From: Labilithrix sp.
GTDB lineage: Bacteria; Myxococcota_A; Polyangia; Polyangiales; Polyangiaceae
Reading direction: 5' to 3'
Assembly: GCA_019637175.1 (NCBI GenBank)
Contig: JAHBWD010000004.1
Location: forward strand, 1 to 64,000
Length of the DNA stretch: 64,000 nt
How positions within the stretch are numbered: the first letter of the stretch is position 1; each line of letters starts with the position of its first letter. Of this stretch, positions 18,562-28,640 are shown in pieces. The position numbers and the translations under genes were made by a program. The notes beneath the pieces are model-generated. The model searched no databases, was not told the origin of the DNA, and was given only the letters and a program-made list of their open reading frames with translations.

Positions 18562-20751
18562 TTGCGTCGCTCCTTTCTCCTCCCCTTCTTCTTCTTCCTC
18601 GCGTCGATCGCCGCCTGCTCCGACGAGCCGGCGGCGCCGCCTGCGGCGCCGTCCACGGCGCTCGGTCCGTTCGACGCCAACCCGTGCGCGCATCTCCGCG
18701 GAGGTCCGCGCGGCGTACACTCCGCGGCTTCCGATCTAGGTCGTGCGCATGCGCACGCGCGCTATTTCGGGATCGAGAAGGAGGGACGCGTCGCCGACGC
18801 ACACCTCGCCGACGCGCTCGACGCGCACGAGCCTTCGTCGCCGGAGGCGGTGACCGCGTACGCCGAGGCTTCGTCGGCGTGCGCCGCAGCCGCAGAGCCC
18901 ACCGCGCTCGCCCAGGCGCGCGTCGAGATCATCGACGGCGTCGCCGTCGTCACGCCGGGAGCCGGTGCGCTGGTGCTCCCGAGCGAGGCGAAGGCGATCG
19001 CCCTCGACGTCCGCTCGCTCCCCGAGGCCGAAGAGGCAGGCGCGGCGCTCGAGAACGCTCTGGCCGCGATCGTCGAAGGCGACCTCGCGATGTTCGACTC
19101 GACCGAACGAAAGTGCAACGGGCAGCCGGACGAGGTGTGGAGCCTCAGCGCGACGCCGGTCGAGCAATATGGGTGCACGGAGATGCGCGTTCCCGGCGCG
19201 ATCGTGCGAGGCTTCGCGACCGAGACCCGGCCGCTCGCGGTGCTCACTGCGGAGAAGCTGACGCCGCTCGCGGCGCAAGCCGCCGCCGTGCTTCGCGTCC
19301 GCAAGGGCGCTTTCGTGATCGGCGACTCCGTGCCCGCGGAGATCGCAGAGAGCCGCTGGTTCGGTGTGGGCGATCGCGGGCTCGCGATCCGAACCCGGCG
19401 ACTCTCGGCCGGGGCGTCGCCGGTCGGCCCGTCGCCGATCCCCGACGTCATCGAGGCGGACGTGCGGACCTCCGATCCGATCGCAGCGCTCGCCTCGATC
19501 GACTGGGCCGCGGAGCGCTTCGCGCCCGAGGGCGAAGCGACGCGCCCGAGGATCGTCGGCGGCGTTCGCCCCACGGAGTGGGGCGCGCGCGGCGATCGGA
19601 TCGGCGACGCGCGCGCGGCGCTCGTCGTCGCCTACGCCGCGACGCGGACGTTCTTCCCCTACTTCGCCGAGGTCGGCGACACGATCGACGAGCGCCTCGA
19701 CGAAGCGCTCGCGATGATCGCAGGCGACGCGGCCAGAGATCGGGCGAAGGTGCTCTCCGCGATCGCGCGGTTCGGCGAGGCGCTCCACGACGGGCACGCC
19801 TTCCCTCAGGACAGGTATCGAGGGGCGCGTGCGGGCTCGAGCCCGGTCGCCCTGATTCCGATCGGCAACGAGCTCGTCGTCGCCGTTTCGGGAGCACCCG
19901 ACGCCTCGCCGGGAGACGTGGTCGTGTCGATCGACGGCGTCCCTGCCGAGCAGCGTCTGGAGAGCGCCCTGCGTTTCGTGAGCGGCTCCGTCCATCACGC
20001 CCGAGAGCAGGCAGCACAGACGCTCGCGGTGCCGGGCAAGCCCATCGTCTTGAGAGGCGCGACCGGCGCGCTGCGAACGGTGACGTTCACCGCGTCGGCC
20101 GCTCCGCCCTCGACCTTCGGCATGTACGATCGCCCCGCGGGCACCCTCGACGATCTCGGCGCGCCGGACGTCTATTACGTCACGCTCGATTCGTCGAGCG
20201 CTCACCTCCCGAAGAGCGCCGATCTGCCCGCGATCAAGGCCGCGATGGCCGGCAAGCGCGGCGTCGTGCTCGACATGCGCGGCTATCCGAACGCGATCGC
20301 GTGGTCGATCCTCGCGCACGTCGCGCCACAGACCTCCTTCGGTCCCTACATGGCCGAGCTCCAGGTGACGCCGTCGACGCGCGCGATGGACGAGATGCCG
20401 CGCCAGTACCTCAGCTCGTGGAGCCCCGGCAGACAGGGCTACACCGGTCCGGTCATCGTCCTCACCGGCGCGAACACCCAGTCGCAGGCGGAGCACTGGA
20501 CGAGCTTCTTCCGCAGCAGGCAGCGCGGAAAGGTCGTCGGCGGCAAGACGAGCGGCGCGAACGGGACGATCACCGGCGTGCAGCTCCCCGGCGGCTACGC
20601 CCTCACCTTCACGGGGATGATCGTGAAACACCCCGACCAGACGCGTTTTCACGCGCTCGGGCACGTCCCCGACGTCGAGGTCGAGCCGACGATCGCCGAT
20701 CTGCGCGAGGGCAAGGACACCGTTCTCTTGCGGGCGTTGACGCTCCTCTGA
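18562..20751 (+). CDS. S41-family C-terminal-processing-like peptidase, lipid-anchored
   Basis: A 729-residue exported protein starting with TTG at 18562, chosen because it gives a signal peptide ([18 protein letters not shown]) with a lipobox; no in-frame ATG or GTG is near. The central region has a tail-specific-protease helical part ([18 protein letters not shown]) and a PDZ-like segment ([16 protein letters not shown]). The C-terminal S41 fold includes [29 protein letters not shown] (Ser of the usual S-x-x-E/catalytic Ser site) and [11 protein letters not shown]. The catalytic Ser is expected in the NTQSQAE motif; the Lys was not identified with certainty. Confidence 0.8.
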   Translation: MRRSFLLPFFFFLASIAACSDEPAAPPAAPSTALGPFDANPCAHLRGGPRGVHSAASDLGRAHAHARYFGIEKEGRVADAHLADALDAHEPSSPEAVTAYAEASSACAAAAEPTALAQARVEIIDGVAVVTPGAGALVLPSEAKAIALDVRSLPEAEEAGAALENALAAIVEGDLAMFDSTERKCNGQPDEVWSLSATPVEQYGCTEMRVPGAIVRGFATETRPLAVLTAEKLTPLAAQAAAVLRVRKGAFVIGDSVPAEIAESRWFGVGDRGLAIRTRRLSAGASPVGPSPIPDVIEADVRTSDPIAALASIDWAAERFAPEGEATRPRIVGGVRPTEWGARGDRIGDARAALVVAYAATRTFFPYFAEVGDTIDERLDEALAMIAGDAARDRAKVLSAIARFGEALHDGHAFPQDRYRGARAGSSPVALIPIGNELVVAVSGAPDASPGDVVVSIDGVPAEQRLESALRFVSGSVHHAREQAAQTLAVPGKPIVLRGATGALRTVTFTASAAPPSTFGMYDRPAGTLDDLGAPDVYYVTLDSSSAHLPKSADLPAIKAAMAGKRGVVLDMRGYPNAIAWSILAHVAPQTSFGPYMAELQVTPSTRAMDEMPRQYLSSWSPGRQGYTGPVIVLTGANTQSQAEHWTSFFRSRQRGKVVGGKTSGANGTITGVQLPGGYALTFTGMIVKHPDQTRFHALGHVPDVEVEPTIADLREGKDTVLLRALTLL

Positions 20752-20768
20752 TCCGATACGATGCCGTC

Positions 20769-22532
<1,764 letters not shown>

Positions 22533-22544
22533 AGTCGGCCGTTC

Positions 22545-23999
22545 ATGTCGGGAAAAGCCCCGCCCTCCCAACCGCCCGGGCCTTCGCGCGATCAGGTCGA
22601 GGGCCTGCTCCAGCCCCACCGCAAGCGGCTCGCGAAGCTGCGCCGCGCGAGCGATCTGTCGAAGGGCGACTTCGACGCCGCCGTGAGGCAGGTCACCGAG
22701 CTCGCCTCCGCCGTGCTCGACGTCGAGCGGGCGAGCGTCTGGCGCCTCGCGCCGAAGGGCGCGGCGATCGAGTGCCTCGATCTGTACGTGCGAGGCACGA
22801 ACACGCACGCGGTCGGCGGCGCGCTCGCGCGCGAGACGTTCCCTGCGTATTTCGCCGCGCTCGAGACCGAGCGCTGCATCGCGGCCGACGACGCGCACAC
22901 CGATCCGCGAACGTCCGAGTTCAGCTCGGTGTACCTGCGCCCCAACGGCATCGGCGCGATGCTCGACTCGCCGATCTTCGTGCAGGGCAAGATGGTCGGC
23001 GTCGTCTGTCACGAGCACGTCGGCGACGCGCGCGCGTGGAACCTCTGGGAGGAGCTCGTCGCCGCGACGCTCGCCGACTTCGTCGCGCACGTCATGGAGT
23101 CGGAGCACCGCGTGTCCGAGCTCAACGCGAGCGAGGAGAGCTTCCGCGAGCTCTTCGAGGCGTCGCCGAGCCCGCTGATGCTCGTTCGTCGCACCGACGG
23201 GACGATCGTCCTCTCGAACTCGCGCGCGCGCGAGATCATGGCGCTCCCGGACGACGACGCGGAGCTGCTCGAGGGCGGGCGCTTCTACGAGAACGCCGAC
23301 GATCGGGCGAAGATCCTCGCGGATCTCGCGGCGCGAGGCTTCGTCGAGGGCCGCGAGGTCCGGATGAAGAACTTCCGCGGCGAGCCGCGCTGGTGCCTCA
23401 TGTCGGCGCGAACGCTGACCTACCGCGGCGAGCCGCACATCGCCGTCGGCGTGAGCGACGTCACCGCGCTCAAGGACGTCGAGGCGCGCCTGCGCGAAGC
23501 CGCGATGCGCGATCCGCTCACGAACCTCTACGACCGCCGCTTCTTCCAGGAGACGGGCACGCGCGAGCTCGAGCGCGCTCGCCGCTATGGAAGGCCGCTC
23601 TCGCTGGCGATGATCGACGTCGATCACTTCAAGTCGAAGAACGACGCGCACGGTCACGGCGTCGGCGACGAGCTCCTCGTCGCGCTCGCGAAGATCGCGA
23701 GCCGCGAGCTGCGGCAGAGCGATCTGCTCGCGCGATACGGCGGCGAAGAGCTCGTCATCCTCTTCCCCGAGACCGATCTCGAAGAGGCCGCGCGCGTGAC
23801 CGAGCGCCTCCGCGCGACGGTCGCGCGCGAGCCGTTCGCGACGTCGGCGGGTCCCTTGGCGCTCACCGTGAGCGGGGGCGTCGTCGGGGCGGTCCTGCGC
23901 GACGGATCGCTCGGCGCCCTCGACGAGCTCGTCGATCGCGCCGAGCGCGCGCTCGACAAAGCCAAAGGCGAAGGCAAGAACCGCGTCGTCGTCGACTGA
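22545..23999 (+). CDS. GAF-PAS-GGDEF diguanylate cyclase
   Basis: A 484-residue cytoplasmic protein that should make cyclic di-GMP. The GAF sensor occupies ~residues 30-180 (ASVWRLAP, MLDSPIFVQGKMVGVVCHEH), the PAS domain ~185-315 (FRELFEASPSPLMLVRRTDG) and the GGDEF domain ~318-480 (RDPLTNLYDRRFF, DHFKSKNDAHGHGVGD and the active signature GGEEL). The active-site motif is intact, so it is likely a functional cyclase with a ligand-sensing input. No EAL domain is present. It sits 12 bases after the amidohydrolase. Confidence 0.92.
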   Translation: MSGKAPPSQPPGPSRDQVEGLLQPHRKRLAKLRRASDLSKGDFDAAVRQVTELASAVLDVERASVWRLAPKGAAIECLDLYVRGTNTHAVGGALARETFPAYFAALETERCIAADDAHTDPRTSEFSSVYLRPNGIGAMLDSPIFVQGKMVGVVCHEHVGDARAWNLWEELVAATLADFVAHVMESEHRVSELNASEESFRELFEASPSPLMLVRRTDGTIVLSNSRAREIMALPDDDAELLEGGRFYENADDRAKILADLAARGFVEGREVRMKNFRGEPRWCLMSARTLTYRGEPHIAVGVSDVTALKDVEARLREAAMRDPLTNLYDRRFFQETGTRELERARRYGRPLSLAMIDVDHFKSKNDAHGHGVGDELLVALAKIASRELRQSDLLARYGGEELVILFPETDLEEAARVTERLRATVAREPFATSAGPLALTVSGGVVGAVLRDGSLGALDELVDRAERALDKAKGEGKNRVVVD

Positions 24000-24008
24000 C
24001 GCTCGATC

Positions 24009-25382
24009 TCACGCGCGCGCGATCACACGCAGAGGCAGGCCGCCGAGGGGGCGCAGCGTGATGAGGGGCTCGAGCCTGACGCGTTCGCGCTGCGCTTCGC
24101 TCGCGAGATCGAAGCGGAGGCGCCTCGCGATCGTCGCGAGCAGGACGTGCGCCTCCATCAGCGCGAAGTGGTTGCCGATGCAGATGCGCGGGCCTGCGCC
24201 GAAGGGCAGGTAGGCGCAGCGAGGCATCTGCTTGTCGGCGGCGCCGAGGAAGCGACCGGGGTCGAAGCGCGCCGGATCGGCGTACAGATCGGGGCGGTGG
24301 TGGATGCCGAGCACGTTGATCATCACGATGCTGCCACGCCTGATGCGGTGCTCGCCGATCACCACGTCTTCGGTCGCGCGGCGGCCGAGGATGTACGCCG
24401 GCGGGTAGAGGCGCATCGACTCCTTGAGCACCGCGAGCGTCCACGGGAGCTGCTCGAGGTCGTCGTACGAAGGAACGCGGCCGAGCGCGTCGACCTCGGC
24501 CTCCATCTTGGCCCGCGCCTCGGGGTGCTTGGCGAGCAGATAGAACGTCCACGCGAGCGCGTTCGCCGTCGTCTCGTGACCCGCGAGGAAGAGCGTCATC
24601 GCCTCGTCGCGGATCTGGCGATCGTCCATCGTGCCGCCCTCTTCGTCTCGCGCGGCGAGGAGCATGCTGAGGAGATCGCCGCGATCGCCTCCTTCGCGCC
24701 GGCGCTCGCGGATGATGCGGTAGATCACGGCGTCGAGGCGCGCGACGGCGCGGCGGTTCTTGAGGTTCGTCGGCGTCGGGATCGCCGGCGGCAAGGGCAC
24801 GAGCGAGCCGAGCTGATCCATCGCCGTCTGCATCGCGGTCGTGAGCGCGTCGCCCACCTCGTCGGCGTCGGATCCGACCTCGGCGTCGAAGAGCGTCTTG
24901 CCGACGATCTCCAGCGTGAGGTGCATCATCGCGCCCGCCACGTCGATCTCGCCGGCCCCGGGGGCCGACGCGGCGAACGCGTCGGCGCGGTCGGCCATCG
25001 TCTTCGCGTACGAAGCGATGCGTTTGTGCGCGAAGACCGGCGCGAGGAGCTTCCGCTGCTTGGCGTGCACCTCGCGCTCGCTCGTGAGGAGGCCGTTGCC
25101 GAGGAGCGGCCGAAGGAAAATCGCCAGGCCCGGCGCCTTCACGAACGCGTGGTTCTTCGTCGCGAGCACCTCGTGCGCGAGCGCCGGTGAGCCGATCACG
25201 ATCGCGGGGATGAAGCCGAAACGAAGCCTCGCGATGTCCGGCGCTTCGCGCACGAGCCGGAGCTGGAGCTCCGTTCGATCCGTCTGCCACGAGCGAAGGT
25301 GCCCGTAGACCGGATGGCCAGGCACGCGCGGGATCGGGAGCAGGCGCGTTTCGGCGCGTACGTCGGACGCGGCGACGGTCAT
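24009..25382 (-). CDS. Cytochrome P450 monooxygenase
   Basis: A 457-residue haem monooxygenase. Visible hallmarks are the I-helix oxygen-activation motif AGHETT (267-272), the ExxR pair in KESMRLYPPA (Glu321, Arg324) and the haem-binding loop FGAGPRICIG with the proximal Cys at 401. Sequence style (LPWTLAVLKESMRLYPPAYI) is of the CYP102/CYP110-like type. The start at 25382 is supported by an AAGGAGG site six bases upstream; longer in-frame starts are less likely. It is divergently transcribed from a TetR regulator, which suggests inducible expression by its own substrate or a related small molecule. No dedicated ferredoxin or reductase gene is adjacent. Confidence 0.92.
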   Translation of the reverse strand: MTVAASDVRAETRLLPIPRVPGHPVYGHLRSWQTDRTELQLRLVREAPDIARLRFGFIPAIVIGSPALAHEVLATKNHAFVKAPGLAIFLRPLLGNGLLTSEREVHAKQRKLLAPVFAHKRIASYAKTMADRADAFAASAPGAGEIDVAGAMMHLTLEIVGKTLFDAEVGSDADEVGDALTTAMQTAMDQLGSLVPLPPAIPTPTNLKNRRAVARLDAVIYRIIRERRREGGDRGDLLSMLLAARDEEGGTMDDRQIRDEAMTLFLAGHETTANALAWTFYLLAKHPEARAKMEAEVDALGRVPSYDDLEQLPWTLAVLKESMRLYPPAYILGRRATEDVVIGEHRIRRGSIVMINVLGIHHRPDLYADPARFDPGRFLGAADKQMPRCAYLPFGAGPRICIGNHFALMEAHVLLATIARRLRFDLASEAQRERVRLEPLITLRPLGGLPLRVIARA

Positions 25383-25388
25383 GGCGAA

Positions 25389-25395
25389 CCTCCTT
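25389..25395 (-). promoter_or_regulatory. Strong ribosome-binding site of the P450 gene
   Basis: AAGGAGG (minus strand) lies six bases upstream of the ATG at 25382. It is a near-perfect anti-16S match and decides the P450 start. Confidence 0.8.
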
Positions 25396-25407
25396 GCGTG
25401 AGCTATC

Positions 25408-25427
25408 ATGTGAGCGATCGCTCGCAT
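25408..25427. promoter_or_regulatory. Probable TetR operator
   Basis: ATGTGAGCGATCGCTCGCAT is a 20-base palindrome with one mismatched pair and a perfect 12-base core, GAGCGATCGCTC. It lies in the 74-base gap between the divergent P450 and TetR genes, the typical location of a TetR-family operator controlling both promoters. Confidence 0.7.
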
Positions 25428-25456
25428 TTGCTACTCGCAATCGTGGAGGCCGACGC

Positions 25457-26101
25457 ATGGCCCGACGTCCCCTCACCTCGCCCCGGAAAATCGCGTCCCA
25501 AGACCGCTCGCGCGCCACGATCGACGCGCTCCTCGCGGCGACCGCTCGCATTCTGGTCAAGGAGGGCTACGACCGCGCGAGCACGAACAAGATCGCCGAG
25601 GCCGCGGGCGTGAGCATCGGATCGCTCTATCAGTACTTCCCCAGCAAGGAGGCGCTCGTCGCCGCGGTCATCGAGCGCCACACGGGCGAGATGATGAAGG
25701 TGCTGCGCTCGGCCTTCGCTCGCGTCGCAGGCCTTCCGCTCGAGGAGGCCGCGCGAGAGCTCGTCCGCGTGATGATCGACGCGCACAAGATCGAGCCCAG
25801 GCTCCATCGTGTCCTCGTCGAGCAGATCCCCCGCGTGGGCAGCCTCGAACGGATCGAGTCGCTCGACGCGGAGGCCGTGGCGCTCGTGAGGGCCTACCTC
25901 GAGGCGCACCGGAGCGAGATCGACGTCGTCGATCTCGACGTCGCGGCGTTCGTCGCCGTCACCTCGGTGGAGGCGCTGACGCACGTGGCCGTGCTCCGGC
26001 GCCCCGCGCTCCTCTCGGACGAGCGCTTCGTCGACGAGGTCAGCGGGCTCGTCGTCCGGTATCTGCGCGCCGCATCGCCCTGCTATGCTGCGGCTCGATG
26101 A
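25457..26101 (+). CDS. TetR-family transcriptional regulator
   Basis: A 214-residue DNA-binding repressor. The N-terminal helix-turn-helix spans ~residues 18-65 (ATIDALLAATARILVKEGYD, STNKIAEAAGVSIGSLYQYF, PSKEALVAAVIERH), and the remainder is the ligand-binding helical domain. A GGAGG site lies upstream of the ATG at 25457. It is divergent from the P450 gene across a palindromic operator, so it probably represses the P450 gene and itself until an unknown ligand binds. Its stop overlaps the next small gene by ATGA, so the two are coupled. Confidence 0.9.
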   Translation: MARRPLTSPRKIASQDRSRATIDALLAATARILVKEGYDRASTNKIAEAAGVSIGSLYQYFPSKEALVAAVIERHTGEMMKVLRSAFARVAGLPLEEAARELVRVMIDAHKIEPRLHRVLVEQIPRVGSLERIESLDAEAVALVRAYLEAHRSEIDVVDLDVAAFVAVTSVEALTHVAVLRRPALLSDERFVDEVSGLVVRYLRAASPCYAAAR

Positions 26102-26373
26102 GCTCGATCAAGAAGACCCTGATGAAGCAGGGCATGAAATTGATGACCGATCCCCGCGTCATGAAGCTGATGCAAGACGAGCGGGTGATGAAGGCCGTCA
26201 TGCAGATGATGAACGTGCCGGGCAAGGTCACGAGCTTCACGAACGAGCAGATCGAGAAGCTCGCCAAGGCGATGAGCCTGGCGACCGAAGACGAGGTGAA
26301 GGATCTGAAGCGTCAGATCCGGCGCCTCGAAGAAGAAGTCAGCCGCCTCGAGCGAGAGAAGAAGAAGGGCTGA
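26098..26373 (+). CDS. Small coiled-coil protein coupled to TetR gene
   Basis: A 91-residue protein, highly charged and Met-rich. Residues 1-45 are amphipathic (KKTLMKQGMKLMTDPRVMKL, MQDERVMKAVMQMMNVPGK), and residues 60-90 form a classic coiled coil ending LEREKKKG. There is no signal peptide. It starts within the ATGA overlap of the TetR stop. The amphipathic Met-rich repeats suggest membrane- or lipid-surface association, as in phasin-like proteins, but this is inference. The small size and strong coupling support a real gene. Confidence 0.7.
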   Translation: MSSIKKTLMKQGMKLMTDPRVMKLMQDERVMKAVMQMMNVPGKVTSFTNEQIEKLAKAMSLATEDEVKDLKRQIRRLEEEVSRLEREKKKG

Positions 26374-27393
26374 TCAGGCCGCGCGGCCGCCGATCCAGCT
26401 CGTGAGGAGCGGCCACGTCGAGAGCGGGGCGTCGCGGCCCACGAGCAGATCGATGTGCCCGAGCGGCGCGGTGCGGTAGGTCTTGTCCTTCGAGCGGCTG
26501 CGCTCGAACGCGGGGCGCACGCTCGCCGCGGGCGCGAGATCGTCGTTGGCGCCGGCCACGACGAGCAGCGGGAGGTCCATCGCCTCGAAGCGCTCGACGT
26601 AGTCGCGCTCGCCGCCGCCGAAGCGCTTCTCCGCGGCCCACTCGAACATGTTCCGCAGCTCGGCGATGCCGGCGCGATCGAACGCGAGGCGGAGGTGCTG
26701 CTCGAGGACGTGCGGCTCGAGCGCGCCCGCGTGCCAGCCGCGCAGCGGGAGCGGATAGAACGGGCTGTCGGCGACGCGGCGGATCGAGCGCATGAACGCG
26801 CCGATGGGGTAGAGCGGGACCGGCATCCCGATGTGGGGCACGCCCGCGCGGCGAACGCCTTCGAAGAAGAGGGCGATGGCCTGGAGCGAGAGCGACCCGC
26901 GCGTGAAGTGATACGGGCTGCCGATGGAGATGACGCCGCCGATCGCGCCCGCGAGGCTCGGCGCCGCGCCGTAGCTGACGAGGCCGCCGAGCGAGTGACC
27001 GACGAGGAACACGGGGCGGCCGCCGCTGTGGAGCCGGACCTCGTCGACCGCGGTGGGCAGGTCTTCGGTGATGTAGTCGTCGATGCTTCGCGGCGCGCGG
27101 GCGCCGAAGTGGCGCGACCGGCCGTGCCCGCGGAGGTCGAGGTTGAAGACGTCGAAGCCCGCCCGCGCGAGGTGGTTGGCGAGGCTCCGCGCAGGAAGGT
27201 GCCAGGCGTAGCGATTCTGCCCGAAGCCGTGGACCAGCAGGACCGGCGCGCGGGTGCCTCCCTCGTTCGCTGCGAGGCGTTTCCTCACGAGCGCGAGCGG
27301 CACGCGGCCGGCGGTGACGACCAGCTCCTTCACGAACGTCGCGCGGTCGCGGCGGTCGACGGTCTGTTCGAGGGTACGTCCGTAGAGGATCAC
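26374..27393 (-). CDS. Alpha/beta-fold hydrolase
   Basis: A 339-residue serine hydrolase. It contains LLVHGFGQN (oxyanion hole region), FNLDLRGHGRS, the nucleophile elbow GHSLGG (Ser134), a likely acidic residue in AGANDDLAP and the catalytic His in PLGHIDLL. The GTG at 27393 is chosen because no in-frame ATG lies near the conserved start of the fold. It is convergent with the small coiled-coil gene (the two stop codons abut) and divergent from the outer-membrane barrel gene. Substrate unknown; such proteins include esterases and PHA-related lipases. Confidence 0.8.
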   Translation of the reverse strand: MILYGRTLEQTVDRRDRATFVKELVVTAGRVPLALVRKRLAANEGGTRAPVLLVHGFGQNRYAWHLPARSLANHLARAGFDVFNLDLRGHGRSRHFGARAPRSIDDYITEDLPTAVDEVRLHSGGRPVFLVGHSLGGLVSYGAAPSLAGAIGGVISIGSPYHFTRGSLSLQAIALFFEGVRRAGVPHIGMPVPLYPIGAFMRSIRRVADSPFYPLPLRGWHAGALEPHVLEQHLRLAFDRAGIAELRNMFEWAAEKRFGGGERDYVERFEAMDLPLLVVAGANDDLAPAASVRPAFERSRSKDKTYRTAPLGHIDLLVGRDAPLSTWPLLTSWIGGRAA

Positions 27394-27424
27394 GCAGGCG
27401 GGGCGGGGATTTGTGACTCGATCC

Positions 27425-27439
27425 CTACACTCAGTGTAG
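27425..27439. promoter_or_regulatory. Inverted repeat in divergent promoter region
   Basis: CTACAC-TCA-GTGTAG is a perfect 6-base inverted repeat with a 3-base centre, lying between the divergent hydrolase and outer-membrane protein genes. It is a plausible regulator site; no dedicated regulator is adjacent. Confidence 0.4.
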
Positions 27440-27490
27440 CATCGATCGCGCCGCGCCGGCCAAGGGCCGTGCCGCACAGGAGGATGCCCC

Positions 27491-28531
27491 ATGCACCGGC
27501 GCCTGGTCGTCGCAGCAAGAGCCGTCGCGTTGACGAGCTTGGTCATGGTGGCCTTCGCGCCGAGCGCCTCGGCGCAGCCCGCGAAGCCTGCGGCGAAGCC
27601 GGCCGCGAAGCCCGATCCGAAGAAGGCCGAAGAAGAGAAGCGCAAGGCCGAGGAAGCGAAGAAGGCCGAGGAAGAGGCCAAGAAGGCCGAAGAAGAGAAG
27701 AAGGCCGAAGAAGAGAAGAAGGCCGAAGAGGAGAAGCGCAAAGCGGAAGAGGAAGCCAACGCGCCGAAGCCCGTCACCGAGCCTCCGGCCGAGACGTGGG
27801 ACATCAAGAACGTCGAAGAGGTGCCGGGCAAGACGTACCTCTTCATCGGCCTCCGCTACCGCGGCAACGTCGTCCCCAAGTTCATGATCAACCTCTTCGT
27901 CGACGAAGGCGCGACCATCTGGTCGAACACGATCGGCGTCGAGCTCGACATCCGCAAAGACGGCTTCTCGCTCATCCCCGCGCTCAGCTACACGGAGTAC
28001 GGAACCGGCGACCTCCTCTTCAAGGAGAAGGGGTCGACGGACATCCCGGGAAACTACACGCTCGTCAACAGCGGCCTGAAGGCGCTCTACGCGACCGCCG
28101 ATCTGATGTGGTCGGTGAAGCTCTCGAAGACGCTCCAGTTCGAGTACGGCGCAGGCTTCGGCCTCGGGATCGTGTTCGGCGATCTCGTCAACAACTGGGT
28201 CCGCGTGGGGGCGCCCGGACAGCCGGGCGCGGTCGTCGGGCAGAACGGCACGAGCTACGTTCCCTGCGCGACCATCAACGACGGGCCCGGGTGCAACGCC
28301 GCGGAGCACCAGAACGCGCAGATCAACAAGGTCGGCGGCTACGTCGAGCCCGGCTGGGCGAACGGCGGATCGCAGCCGCTCATCTTTCCGTGGGTCTCGT
28401 TTCCGCAGGTCGGTCTGAGGTTCAAGCCGATCAAGCAGTTCGCCGGCCGCCTGGGCCTCGGCTTTGCGCTCACCGGCTTCTGGTTCGGCCTCAGCGGCCA
28501 GTACGGGCTCGAAACGAAGCCGGCGCCCTGA
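27491..28531 (+). CDS. Outer-membrane beta-barrel-like protein with Lys/Ala/Glu repeats
   Basis: A 346-residue exported protein. The signal peptide has a clear cleavage site (PSASA then QPAKP). Residues ~30-95 form a repeated charged helix (KAEEE/KKAEEEK units) that could be a periplasm-spanning helix or peptidoglycan-facing spacer. The C-terminal ~250 residues alternate amphipathic beta strands (TYLFIGLRYRGNVVPKFMIN, FEYGAGFGLGIVFGDLVNN) and end in LGLGFALTGFWFGLSGQYGL, typical of outer-membrane barrels. An AGGAGG site lies seven bases before the ATG at 27491; an ATG at 27484 is out of frame. Confidence 0.78.
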   Translation: MHRRLVVAARAVALTSLVMVAFAPSASAQPAKPAAKPAAKPDPKKAEEEKRKAEEAKKAEEEAKKAEEEKKAEEEKKAEEEKRKAEEEANAPKPVTEPPAETWDIKNVEEVPGKTYLFIGLRYRGNVVPKFMINLFVDEGATIWSNTIGVELDIRKDGFSLIPALSYTEYGTGDLLFKEKGSTDIPGNYTLVNSGLKALYATADLMWSVKLSKTLQFEYGAGFGLGIVFGDLVNNWVRVGAPGQPGAVVGQNGTSYVPCATINDGPGCNAAEHQNAQINKVGGYVEPGWANGGSQPLIFPWVSFPQVGLRFKPIKQFAGRLGLGFALTGFWFGLSGQYGLETKPAP

Positions 28532-28574
28532 CCTGACGCGCCGGCGCGGCGCGAACGCCCTTTGGCACAGAGTT

Positions 28575-28601
28575 GTACCTTGGCACAGCGTGCCACGGTA
28601 C
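28575..28601. promoter_or_regulatory. 27-base inverted repeat upstream of kinase-sigma54 regulator
   Basis: GTACCTTGGCAC-AGC-GTGCCACGGTAC has 11 of 12 matching arm positions and ends 39 bases before the start codon at 28641. A further TTGGCACAG copy begins at 28562. This looks like a strong operator, possibly autoregulatory. A sigma54 promoter was considered, but the TGGCAC to TTGT spacing is one base short. Confidence 0.65.
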
Positions 28602-28640
28602 ACTTGCCAACGGGCGGCACATGCGCTGTCGCGCCATGAA

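Noticed and set aside
28562-28580. Sigma54 promoter upstream of the kinase-sigma54 gene
   Set aside because: TTGGCAC is a good -24 element, but the -12 TTGT lies one base too close; spacing of these promoters is strict.
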